This document shows, one piece after another, positions 1 to 11,500 of a DNA stretch of 26,751 nt. Under the pieces are notes generated by a model, which worked only from the letters and a program-made list of their open reading frames with translations, did not search any database and had not been told where the DNA came from. Each line of letters starts with the position of its first letter. The first letter of the stretch is position 1. A program made the position numbers and the translations under genes. The stretch is from Aplysia californica. Taxonomy: Eukaryota; Mollusca; Gastropoda; Aplysiida; Aplysiidae. The stretch is from contig NW_004798159.1 of the NCBI RefSeq assembly GCF_000002075.1, forward strand, positions 116,804-143,554. Direction: 5' to 3'.

Positions 1-155
1 AACAATTATTTATGACTATGCTGCGCATTTCCATTTTCTAAAAAAATAGCTCAATGCACATTACATTATAAAGATATCATATTTTAGAAATGAATGGGCA
101 TGTGGGTACGTAAAACATAGTACATGTATTATGTATACGTACATGTATATTATTA
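1..155 (-). repeat. R6 SINE/LINE-like 3' tail (cut by window edge)
   Basis: The reverse complement reads ...GTAATGTGCATTGAGC...AGAAAATGGAAATGCGCAG...ATAATTGTT and aligns over about 150 bp with the + copy at 6560-6722. It abuts an M1 copy. Confidence 0.6.
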
Positions 156-159
156 TTTG

Positions 160-476
160 ACCAGACAAGGTGGAGTGAGGCACTCGTCAATTTGTTGTTA
201 TATATGTAGTTATTGGTAGATTTCTATAACTTTATAGCTTGTTCATTCGCCTTTCTTTTGATGGAAAAAAAACGTTTCTTTCTTGAATAGAAGACAGTTA
301 AGATTAAAGGAGGTGGATGTCGCCTACTTGCAAAAGTAAAGGTAGCGAGGAAATGGTCGCCAAAGTTTGGTGACTTCCAAAGTACGAAGGTCTGGAAGAC
401 TGAAAATTTACATGTTTTATGCCTTTGACCAAAGTTTTTCAGGGTTTTTTTTAATGGCCATGAAAGGTGTTGAATA
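160..476 (+). mobile_element. M1 TIR element, degenerate and 3'-truncated
   Basis: Starts ACAAGGTGGAGTGAGGCACT (consensus GCGGTGGAATCAGGCGCT) and follows the M1 interior to TGAAAGGTGTTGAATAG, where it stops before the right terminus. One of the oldest-looking copies. Confidence 0.7.
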
Positions 477-539
477 GCTACAGACAAAATAAAACATTCG
501 ATAGAACATTCGTTCTCCATAGATAAAACAACATTTCTG

Positions 540-574
540 TTCTCTCTCTCTCTCTCTCTCTCTCTCCCCTCTCT

Positions 575-635
<61 letters not shown>
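540..635. repeat. (CT)n microsatellite with C-runs
   Basis: About 95 bp of TC dinucleotides interrupted by CCCC blocks. Confidence 0.95.
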
Positions 636-749
636 CTTTTTGTTCCACCTCTGGGATTCTGACTCTTTTTGCTGCCTTTCTTCTGCTTACGGGAGGCAAG
701 ATCCAACGGCTGGCCTTCTCGGACAAAGGCTATTTAAAAAAAATTCGGA

Positions 750-937
750 GGTCCCGTGTGCAAGTTGCGCACGTTAAAGATTCCTTGGTGGTTCTAAAAT
801 CGATGAGAGCAGGCTTCGGCCGCCACCTCGGCAAAATTAAAAATGAATTTCCACCAAACTGAAAATGCTTAAAGTGTCCTACACGTTCATATTATGACCT
901 TATGCAGTTGTGAGCGTCGTAAAACACCTATCAAAAA
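750..937 (+). repeat. R2 SINE-like repeat, long form
   Basis: GTCCCGTGTGCAAGTTGCGC, ACGTTAAAGATTCCTTGG, a TTCGGCCGCCACCTCGGCAA segment and the shared tail TATGACCTTATGCAGTTGTG. The second half matches 14722-14850. Confidence 0.55.
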
Positions 938-1364
938 TATGTGTCACGACGCGGTGGAATCAGGCTCTCGTCAACTTTTGTGCATGTGCAGTTATTGATA
1001 TTATCATCTTCAAGCTGCTTGTTCATCTGTCTTACTTTTGATTAGAAAATACCAATCTTTCGCGTATAGAAGTCGAGATATTTGCAATTGAAGGAGGTAG
1101 GGGTCGCCTGCTTTCGACAGAGGTAAAATTAACAGGAAAATGGCCGCCAAAGTTTGATTACTTACGTCGATTAAGAGTCTTTTGTCAACTGAAAATTTAC
1201 TTTTTTTAATGCCTTCCATAAATGCGTATTTTGAGGAAAATAAAAAAAAAATTGAGCCAAAAAAACATATTTCGATGAAAATTGCCAAACCGGAGGAAAA
1301 ATGCCGTTTTCTTCAATTTCATTATTTTGACGAGCGCCTGATTTCACCACGATACGTCACATAT
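938..1364 (+). mobile_element. M1 TIR element, both ends present
   Basis: Left end TGTGTCACGACGCGGTGGAA, right end ...GATTTCACCACGATACGTCACA, flanked by TA on both sides. About 425 bp, no transposase, so non-autonomous. The R2 3' module lies directly upstream. Confidence 0.85.
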
Positions 1365-2520
1365 ATAATTAAAAACAAAACAAAACACAAGAACCCCCCC
1401 TCCCAAAAAAACAACAATTTATTATGATGATCATCTCCAGCAATGTCACACAAATAAACGAGCATCAAACATGGCGAGGACGGAGTTGGGAACTCTTTTA
1501 CGCGGGAAGCTCATGAATGGTATGGCCCCACCCTCTCATGGTAAACAACAACAAAACGACGGATATTGCACAACGTATCGTCAATACTGATCTTGCCCCG
1601 AAAACTCGCCTGATCTTCGTGAAAGATTTGTTTCTAGCTCAGCATATTATTTTGATAGCAGCGATAGACCTTATACTCTGGCTCTACGGTTTCATCGAGC
1701 CGGCTTGCAACTTTAAAATCTTGAGAAACGGCAGTTTTGTCTCGTAACCAGGCTTGTTTCTTCTGTGCATTAGTGGAGAGGCCTCATCAATTAAAACGAA
1801 CCTCGCGCACTTCGTGATAAATATAACAAAAATATGAGTTACAGAAACTTCTACATTTTAGAGTAGCTCTATTTGTTGGAAAAAGCCTCAATTTATATTA
1901 GGTGAACCTGATCTTGAAAATCTAGTTATTTATAGATCTTGAGTCAAGTAGACTTTCTGTATCTGGACCTATAGAGATTCTAGATTAGATCTAGATCTAG
2001 ATTTAATTGGTTTTGAACTAAACCCGTCCCCGGAAGCCTTCCCAATTCCCAACTCAAGACAAGTCCAGTTACTCCGAACAGACAGCAACGAAGAGATGGC
2101 AGAGAGCTAGGAAGTGGTCTGATTAATGTGCTGTTATTTGTTATCATTTGTGACTTCATAATCTAAACTGGCATTTTCAGAAGTCATTGAAATCTTGCCA
2201 ATGTTTTCTCTCTCATCTTCTTTATCTTTGATGAGTTACGCTTGCAATGGAATTGTAAAATTAGTATCAGCTCCATACCTGACATCGGGATTCACCTAGC
2301 AGTAGCAGTATTTGATTTTGAATACAAGGATATCATATTCATGGCTCTTTAATGAGTGTAACTTGTGCATTCTTCTGAGTGAAAGAGTGTTTGGAAATTT
2401 GAACCAAGATCACAACAAATTAACTGATCCCAGCGTCTGTCAGCGAACATACCAGATTTAATCAGGGCCAATTAAGGAGGTTGTTAGGTCCTTGTGAAGG
2501 GCTTTTCTGAGAGACAGAAC
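1365..2520. other. Upstream flank / probable 5' region, mostly unrecognised
   Basis: Between an M1 copy and the start codon there is little repeat signal. A run of overlapping TAGATC/TCTAGA units sits at about 1979-2003. No clear TATA box or initiator could be assigned. The in-frame stop at 2485 bounds the 5' leader frame. The transcription start probably lies here, but the sequence alone does not place it. Confidence 0.3.
1471..1540 (+). other. Possible short first exon of an unrecognised transcript
   Basis: AAAC-ATG-G context at 1471 opens MARTELGTLLRGKLMNGMAP and four further residues before a donor-like CATG|GTAAAC at 1541. It does not splice in frame to the RNF14-like ATG through any AG between its upstream stop (2485) and 2521. 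No family was recognised; it may be chance. Confidence 0.15.
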
Positions 2521-2598
2521 ATGGCATCAAAGGACAATTTGGAGAAAACTTTTAAGGACGGAGAGTATGAGGACAACCTTCAGGACCAAAGAGATGAG
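2521..2598 (+). CDS. RNF14: RNF14-like coding exon 1 (start codon, residues 1-26)
   Basis: The ATG at 2521 lies in a strong context (A at -3, G at +4), and an in-frame TAG at 2485-2487 closes the frame upstream, so this is the likely start unless an upstream exon splices in. It encodes an acidic leader, MASKDNLEKTFKDGEYEDNL and then QDQRDE. The donor is GAG|GTATGT at 2599. The exon ends in phase 0, and its final Asp-Glu aligns with the first residues of the RWD domain. A transposon copy (M4) begins about 24 nt into the intron. Confidence 0.8.
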
Positions 2599-5500
2599 GT
2601 ATGTTTTAGCAAAGATAGTACTATAACAAGATGGGCCACTCAGCCAAAAAAGTGTCCGCAGGAAGTTTGCTCTTTGCTTCAGATGGCGCTGCAGTCTGTT
2701 TTGAAGCTCTCTTTCGCTTTTCCAGAAGAAGAATAGGAATAGCACCTCCTCGCGTGCGCAGATCGACTGCAGTTCATCAGCAGTTCGGGTTTGTTCAGTG
2801 TGGAGTTTTAGGTTTTTAAAAATTTTAATGACCTCTAGCCTTTCATTCTAAAGTCAAATTAAACGAAGAAAATAATCTCCCTTTCCTCCGGAAGAGGTTT
2901 TTTGTCAGCGTAACCATTTTAAAAAAGCGTTCTTCCGAAATTTATTAAAAATCTTGCTAGTTTCACTTTGATTTTTAAAAACTCAAGTAGAGTAACTCTG
3001 TTCGCAAAAGGTGCGCTTTTGCGAAGAGGGCACCACCGAATTTTGCGGACACTTTTTTAATTGGCTCAAAGAGAGAAGTGGCCCCTCTTGTTATGTAGAC
3101 TCTTTGGTTTTAGTGATATAGACTGACTTCCTTCCTTGGTCTGTTGAGTACTTGCTTTAAAGTGCTTTTTTCTTTTGCCTGGGCATCACGAGAATCTAGT
3201 AACTGCCATAAATACATAATTTGAGACACTCGGTAATTTTCTGCTGATTTCAAATAAATCTCATCGACATTATTATTACTACTTTTACAATTTATGAATT
3301 ATAGTTTTGTGTCAACGTGCGCAACATTTATCCATCTTTAGATTTCGTGTGCTCAGAGCTTTCAGTATTGGTTCTCACCTGAGCTGCGCTACAACTTATG
3401 ACTAGGAGGGATAGACTGTGTGTTAAAGTGCTAAATGAAACTTTTGCTTGTGTGGATAATAATAAATAATAATTTATAATAATATTTATGTAGATCATTA
3501 ATAATTCTATAGCGCCCACTCCCGTGTGAACACAGATCTTGGCGCTTAAAGTTAAAGCATGGAGAGTGTGAAAAGATCATCAGTGGGTTTTGATACTACC
3601 AACAATATTTGGAGTAAAATCACAGTTGAGCGACTGCATGTGTCTTATTCGCTGAATATTTCCTAATGCCGATCTGTTTTCGCCTGCTAACACTAACATA
3701 TATTGCAACAGAAACTATTTTATAAATGACAGATTTATTATTTCTTTCACTCAGAATGATTCATTTTTTCATTGACATGCTCATTGCAGCGTCAGCATCA
3801 CAAAGTAACAATATCAAGTCAATGCAAGGTACAATAATGTGCCTTGGCTGGTTGTTATTATAATGAACATTCTATTTTTGAGCTTCAAGGCAAATTAATT
3901 GTCTTCTCCGATGGAGTCCCATAAATTTAATTTCAAGCAGACTTCACTGTAATTGGGTGTGGAGACAACTTTTACCTTATACAGTTTATATGGTTAAAGA
4001 TGAATAAATATAATACTATAAGTTATAACTGTAGCTCAAACTAAGTTGAATTCAATGGGTTTAAATGTTTGAAGCTGAACTTTTACTTGTTTCAGATTTT
4101 GGCCCTTCAATCAATCTTCAACACTGAGGATCACGAGAAGCTGAAAGTTTTATCTGAAGTGTCAGAAGAAAATGATGGCTTATACACTTTGCTGGTAAGC
4201 TCATATTTATTATGAAACTGTCCACTTTTTGTTTTTGAGTTTCAAGAGCTGACATATATAAAAGCAATAATTGAAACATGTAAGAAAAAGAAAAATTAGA
4301 AAAAAACCAATCCAAATGAACTTGCACCACGTCTAATACTCAGACGTTTTGAAACATTTCTTCCTGTAATAGTAGGCTATATTTTTGTAGGTTTTACTTT
4401 TAGGAATCTCAGAAATTGGGAAAGTCATCGATTGTGATACTTGGAAAATATTCAAAGTAGGCCTACCTAGTTTGAAGTACACTGGGTTGAATTTACAAGA
4501 TGATAAATCTTTTACAGTGTTGTGCCAAATGAAATATTGATTACATTGTTTAAATCAATCATGTTATGTGTGTAAATTTATTGTTGCGAATAGTGTTTCC
4601 TTAAATATATTTTGATGCTTTTAAGTAAAGAAATTGATATTGCCTGAACTTAATTAATACTGCTTCTTAGAATGAGAAAGTGGCAATGGTGTCAGGAAAT
4701 AAAATGAGGAGTCCACGCGTTTAACGGGCGTAGCATTGTCACAAACTGGAAATTGTGAGGGTGTCAATTATAAAAGCTTGTGGACTCATAACTTCATATT
4801 TGTTTGACTGGTGGTTTATTTTATATGTTTGTTGAATGAGAAATCTAACAGCAACAATCAACCAACAGTTGAACTGTAATACAGTTGTGAGTCAACAAGC
4901 GTTCAAAATTGATGTCTCTCGATTTTCAATTTGTGACTATACCCGTTTTTCCCGGGGACTCCTCAAATGGTTCCAGAGTTATTGTTTTCCACATTTCTCA
5001 TAAATAACTAACTGAAGTCACGTTAGTTGTATCCTGTTGATAAAGAGAATTTTTTATCAATGTTAAGTTATTCAGGCTGTGAAATGAGGAAAATTTGTGC
5101 CTGTTGATATAATTTCAGGGATATATCGGATTTCGATTGTAGAATGTAGGACATTTGAAATATTTCAAATAAAAATATGTGTCACGACGCTTTGGAATCA
5201 GGTGCTCGTCAATTTTAGGGCATGTGGAGTTATTGGTAGCATCTGAATGCTGATTTATTTGCCTTGCTTTCAATGAAATAACTATCCATTTATCTTTAAT
5301 AGTACTCAATATATTTGTGACTGAAGGAAGTGAGGTTGCCTGGTTTCAGTGGTGAAATTAGTGAGAAAATGGTCGTCAAAGGTTGGTACTCCAATAGCTA
5401 AAGAGTCTTTGAAAACTTAAAATGACATATTTTGTGTCTTTAATCAATGTTTTTCAGTAAAAATCACATAGAAAAATGTTTTTATGTGGACATAAAAGGG

Positions 5501-8500
5501 TTGAGCCCCCCCAAAAAAATTCGATACAAATTTCCGAACTGGCAGAAAAATGCCTGTTTCTCTGATTTCTGTATTTTGATGAGTGCCAGATTTCACCTCG
5601 ATGCCTCACATATGTATTTGATGATTATACCAAATTAAAGAGAGCCTGAGCATGTGTGTTCTTTCCTGAGATGCATTAAACGTTAATTGTCTGCGCAGAT
5701 CACAATTTGCCCCCGACCAAATGATGAGGAAATTCAGGTGGATGTCACAGTGGCTGTCAAGCAGGATGAGGATGGTGAGGTGATGGGGGCAGCTGCAGCA
5801 GCTCTGGCTCCGAACCCTCCCAACATTCCTGTGCAGCTCAACAGAACTGTTTCAGGTCAGTATCTATTTCAGGCCAAAAGTAACTGTATCAGGTCAGTAA
5901 CTATTTCAGGTCAGACATAACTGTTTCACGCGTCTCAGACTTGCATAAAGAGGATCCATGTTTTCTTGCACAAGTGTCTAAGAGGGTAGTCACATAGTGG
6001 GCAGGCAGCAGACTGCTTTACTCCAATTCGGTTGAGATGTTGAATAAGGGGCACATGTTGTGTTCTAAGTTGGAAGATTATGGATTGATCTCCACCTCCT
6101 CAAATTATGAGTCTTGTGCTGAAAGTTTATTCATGTCATGTTCTCCTCTCCTCAGGAAGACAATGGCAAGGTTCTGTTGTGGTCAAGTACCTGACCCCTC
6201 TGTACCTGTACGTGACATTTCCTCCGACGTATCCGTCTTTGGATTGTCCAGACTTTCACCTGGCTTGTGATTGGCTGAGCAGTGAACAGATCCGGTCATT
6301 GGGTCAGATGCTGGAATCATTGTGGGTGGAGAGTGGAGGAATGCCTGTTGTATTTACCTGGATTGATGGACTGGAGAACGACACACTGAAGTATGCCCAT
6401 TGTTCTTTGTTGACTCTCACGTTTGTTGCAGATTTATGTATATTGAGAGACTAATAACTTGCCTTTTCAATTTTATTGTGAATTTTTATTGCGTTGTATA
6501 TTTTTAGTGAACGCATCTCCAACCTCACTGTGAGATTGTTTTTGTCATATAACATTTTTTCTCATATACATAGATATTATATGCATAATACTGTGTTTTA
6601 CGTACACACATGTCGATTAATTTTTAAGGTGTGATGTCTTTTTCGATGTAATGCGCATTGAGCATTTTTTAGAAAATGGAACTGCGCAGTATAAATGCTA
6701 TTTATTATTATTATTATTTTTAAAATTTTTTTAAAATTTAAAGTTTATTATGTTCACCTTTGGGAAAGAGTTCCTAATGTTTAGTTTTGTTTCATATAAA
6801 GAGATAAATATTTGTAGAAAGTTAAGCATTCTGTCATGCTCCACATTTTTATTCTGGGAAGAGTTCTTGGTTTACTTGTAAGACTTTTGTAAAGTGGACT
6901 ATTTGTCTGTGTGTCTGTACTCATTACTGTCCATTTGAAGGTTTCTATATGTGAGGCAGCGTGGTGGAATCAGGCTCTCGTCAAAATAATCAAAATGAAG
7001 AAACTTGCATTTTTCCGCAGGTTTGTGAATTTTTATCGAATTTTTGTTTTTTGGCTCAACACCTTTCATGCTCATTAAAGTACTAATTTCTGTGTGAATT
7101 TTTCTGAAAAACGTTGATTAAAGGCAAAAAAAATGTAAATTTTTAGTTACCACGGACTCTTAAGCTAAGGAAATAACTAATCTTTGCGGCCATTTTCTCT
7201 CTAATTTTACCTCTGAAATCAGGTGACACCCACCTCCTTCTCTTGCAAATATCTCGACTTGTATTCAAGATAAATGGATATTTTTTTCATCTAAATAAAG
7301 ACAAGTGGACAAGCTTTAAGATGATACCAATAATTCTACATGGCCAAAAATTGACGAGAGCCTGATTCCACCACGCTGCATCACATATTTAAAAGATAAT
7401 GGTGTCATAATTGGGCAGAAAATGTGTACATTTGGTTTAGTTCACCAATTCTTAAGCAAGTGGGTGAATTGTGAAACAGTGCAATCTTTTGATTTGTATT
7501 GAAAAATTACCGAATAACTTCTCTTTTTAGTCATTTGGACATCACCAACCATCTAGTCCTCCATCCGGCTGTCGCGAGCGAAGGAGAGGAAAACGAGTGT
7601 GGTGACGGCCATGCGTATGATGAAGATGAACTCGGAGGGGTTGTAGCCACGCTGATCAGGTTAGTGCTTAAATGTAAAAGGGACTTCCACAGTGTCTTCC
7701 AGAGTTCATTATAATTTATTATAAATAATGACTGATTAACAGTTCTGAGTGAGTGGTTGGTCGGTGCTCTGGTGTCGTTTGCTCCTTCTATCCTATCAAA
7801 CATCTATCGTCTTTATCTCCCCTCCTTCTATCCTATCAAACATCTATCGTCTTTATCTCCCCTCCTTGGCACTTATATGACCTTATTGTGTTGCATGTGT
7901 GGTAAAACTCTTACTAAAACTATACTAAGAGACATTTCTGAAGGTATTTGTTCAGTACCTTAATTTCTCAGCTCATACTGCTTAGTATGAAGAACATTTC
8001 TTGCATGCAATATACAGGAAAGATCAGCCATGCACTCATCTCTCACTGTGCCGCCATTCTTTGTTTATTCTGGAGAAAGCTAGTACATGAGTCACTGTGT
8101 TGGAAAAAATGAGACTATGCCAGCATTCTGTTATTGATTTAAGATCTGTTGGTTCCATTTTTCTCCATTATTCAGAAACTACTCTGTTCCCAGAAAATAT
8201 TTTACCCTACAAAAAGTAGCACCTTTGTTCTCTGAAAATATTTTACCATATGAAAGACAGTAGCTTTTTGCTTAAAAAGGATGATTTTTGTAAACGTAAA
8301 TTATATTTGATTTTTAGAGCATTCAAGCAGAAAAAGGTCAGTGGATCGTCAGTGTCTGTTTCAGGCACTACAAGAAGAAAAAGAAATGTGAGGTAGCTTG
8401 GTGGAATCAGGCGCTCGTCAAAATAATCAAAATGAAGAAACTGATATTTTTCCACAGGTATGTGGATTTGTATTGAAAATTCGTTTTTTGGCTCGACACT

Positions 8501-11500
8501 TTTCATGCCCCCTAAAGAACACATTTTTGTATGGATTATACTATATACAAAACATTGATTTACTCATTCGCTACGTATTATTTTCGGCTTGTGGACGAAT
8601 TTATTTCGGGAGGGCGAATGAGATGATGACTAGTGGGCAGTTAAAAGGTCTTTGGGGCCACAAATTCAAATAAATATTAACATATTATACAACTTTGGTT
8701 CCTGTAAGAAGCGATTATGCAACACAATTTTGATTGGATGCGGATAAAATTTGAAAATAAAAACTTTATAATCTTTGGTGAAACTGAAAAAATATGCTTG
8801 CACCTGGTCAAATGATACATCAAAATAACAATAAATGAATGTAGAACTGGAAAATATTGAAAAGTTCGCAGTTATTTACATACATTCCATAATATTTGTA
8901 CATTTGGATCATAACATCCGATATTGAAAAAAAAATTAAAAATTTTATAATCTTGAAAAACGATCACAAACAGAAAAAAACCACTCGTATCTTATATGGA
9001 ATTATTCAGAATTGCATTTGGAATAAACCTATACATGTCTTGAGTGGCATTTTTTGTGTAATTTCATCAAAAAGTACTGATTTTGGGGAGAAAAAACTAT
9101 TTTGACAATTTAGATCTGGACCTAGATCTGGCACTCAAAAATATTGATTTCTCAATTACAGTGCACTGGCAATATGAGTCCAATCGTATCAATATTATAA
9201 AAAAGAGTCCTACACTTCTTTAGTGGGCAAAATAATGATAGATTTAGTTGTGTAAAATTACTAAGACTGGTGTCCCGGCTATAATTTGGGCATCGCGATA
9301 AAACAAAGTCAAATAAACTACGAAATCGCGTTTCAACACGAAATCTAAACTTCCGATGTTCAGTGGAAATGCTTGATCCGGAAGTCAACATTATATTATG
9401 ACCTTTATTTTAACACGGATATGTGGATTGGAATAGAATCTAAGCTAAAATTGAAGATCGGTTCTCGAGCCGCCGAGGGCGGCTTAGCGTACTGACGGCA
9501 CTTTAACCGCGCCGCCCCCCACGGCTCGGCGTAACGAATGAGTTAAAGGCACAATAAAAGCAAATTTTCAGTTTCCACGGACTCTCAAGCTAAGGGAATA
9601 TATATAATTTTTCTTTGGCAGCCATTTTCTCACTAATTTTACCTTTGAAACCAGGTAACCTCCTCCTCCTCCTTCATTTGCAAATATCTCCAATTGTATT
9701 TAAAATTAACGGATATTATTTTCATCAAAAGCTAGACAAATGAACACGAGTTAAGATTGCACAAGTAACGCTACACGCCCAAAAATTGCCGAGAGCCTGA
9801 TTCCACGGGGTCGTGACACAAATAGTCTTTGAACCTAATTAGAAGACATGTTCTTTTTTTGGGGGGTATAAATGTGCTCTTTTTAAATTGCAATAAAAAT
9901 GATGATAGTTCACTGCAATTTTACTTCAACCAGATATAACAGAGAGCAAATGGACATAGAGTTCTGCCAGGCCAGTCACGAGTGTCATGTATGCTACGAC
10001 GAGAAACCAGGCACTCAGTTCTTCCGCATGGCAGACTGTGCCCATCATTTTTGTCACGAGTGCATGATGACTTTCTGCGAGATGCACGTCAGAGATGGCA
10101 CGGTGGAGGAGCTGAGGTGAGTGCCTAACTCTTCATCTCTGGCAAGCCGCTCTCAGCGTTTCACGGTCGGAACCCCTGTGCCGGTGAGCCGCTGACAGCA
10201 GCTCGGGCGCTTTCCTTTACGATGACTTTGACATCAAATTAGGCCTACTTTTCAGCAATTTCCGAAAACAAGTCTCTTTTATCGGCAGTTCATTTATTAG
10301 ATGAAGAACTATCAAAATCCTGACCCATTTACTTACGTTTTTGTCATTTTTAGATTTAGTATCAAAGAAGGGGCCCGGCATAGTCGGTTTATATCCCCCA
10401 TGGTGATAAAGAGTTAAATCATTATTTATTTGTAAAGTTGTTGTTGTGTTTGTCTGTGGTGCAGTCTTTGAGGTTTAACCCTTTGTCTGAATGCTTTATG
10501 ATTTATCAGTGTGGATATTTTATAGAACAACGTTGACTAAATGCATAAAAGATGTACATTTTCAGTTTCCACCGGCTCTCAAGCTAAGAAATAACTCAAT
10601 TTTGACAGCCATTTTCTTGTTTATTTTACCTCTGAAACCAGGCTACCTCACCTCCTTCAATCGCCAATATCTTCACGTGTATTCAAGATAAACGGGTATT
10701 GTTTTCATTGAAAGCAAGGCAAATGGACAGGCTTTAAGATGATGCAAATAACTCCATATGCCAAAAAATTAATGGGCCCCTGATTCCCACGCGCCGTGAC
10801 ACTTATATCTCCAGCAAATTGCTTCCAGTGGCTCATGGTTGGAACTGCTATGTCGTTGAACCGCTGGCACGGCTCGGGCACATTCCTTTACTATGACTTT
10901 GACAACGTGTTAGTTTTCTGCAAGTACCGCAAACAGGTTTCTCTTACCCGCTGTTCTTTCATAAGATAATGAACTATCATAATAGATTTGTTTCTCTTGA
11001 GTGTGCTGTAAAATGAAATAGAGATTCACTGATTAAGAAGATATGTTTTTTATTTTATTTTTGTTGTTGACTCTTTCGAACAGATGCCCAGACACAGAGT
11101 GTGATGCCCTTGTCCCACCGTATATCGTCCAGGCAGTTCTGAGCCCAGAGGCTTACATGAGATGGGAGCAGCTCCTTTTGCAGGTATATTGCTGTTTTAT
11201 TTAACTCCCTGCTTCGTTTATGGATGGCAGGAACTTTTCCTTGTATTTTGGAGGTGAAGTTAAGTCCTTTTCGACAGTGTTATGTCTATCGAGAGACCAT
11301 TATTTGCTCTTCATTGTATGGTTTCATGAAATATTGGTTTGGTGTAAGGTTGTCTTGTATCGTAAAACGTTGTATTATGTTTCTATCTATATATAGATGG
11401 CCTTAAGTATTTTCTCAGCTGTTCAGGCTCTGATAGGGGCAACACTCTGCCACAGTTTGCTTAATCAGTGTCAACACCACTATTTTAAGAAACCAATCAA

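Noticed and set aside
540-635. (CT)n array as a third LINE tail
   Set aside because: The flank that should hold the LINE 3' end (TTCTGGCGCTGTGGC form) does not match, so a link to the LINE is unsupported.
224-726. Frames with long Arg-Glu runs
   Set aside because: Translation of the (CT)n/(GA)n microsatellite; no gene.
1182-1427. Similar open frames (…YFDERLIPPR…) in several M1 copies
   Set aside because: The frames run through the right terminus and look alike only because the copies share ancestry. Start positions and lengths differ, and other copies are closed. No protein family was recognised.
1517-1747. 76-residue hydrophobic frame upstream of the gene
   Set aside because: No recognisable domain, poor start context, and overlapping frames on the other strand are equally open.
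2494-2736. Upstream GTG start and unspliced extension of exon 1
   Set aside because: An ATG in strong context follows at 2521, and the frame beyond 2598 runs into intron and M4 sequence past a good donor.
8896-9105. Open frames shared by the two PB copies (…YGIIQNCI…GNKP…)
   Set aside because: The two copies align but start differently and neither shows transposase motifs; similarity reflects common descent of non-coding DNA.
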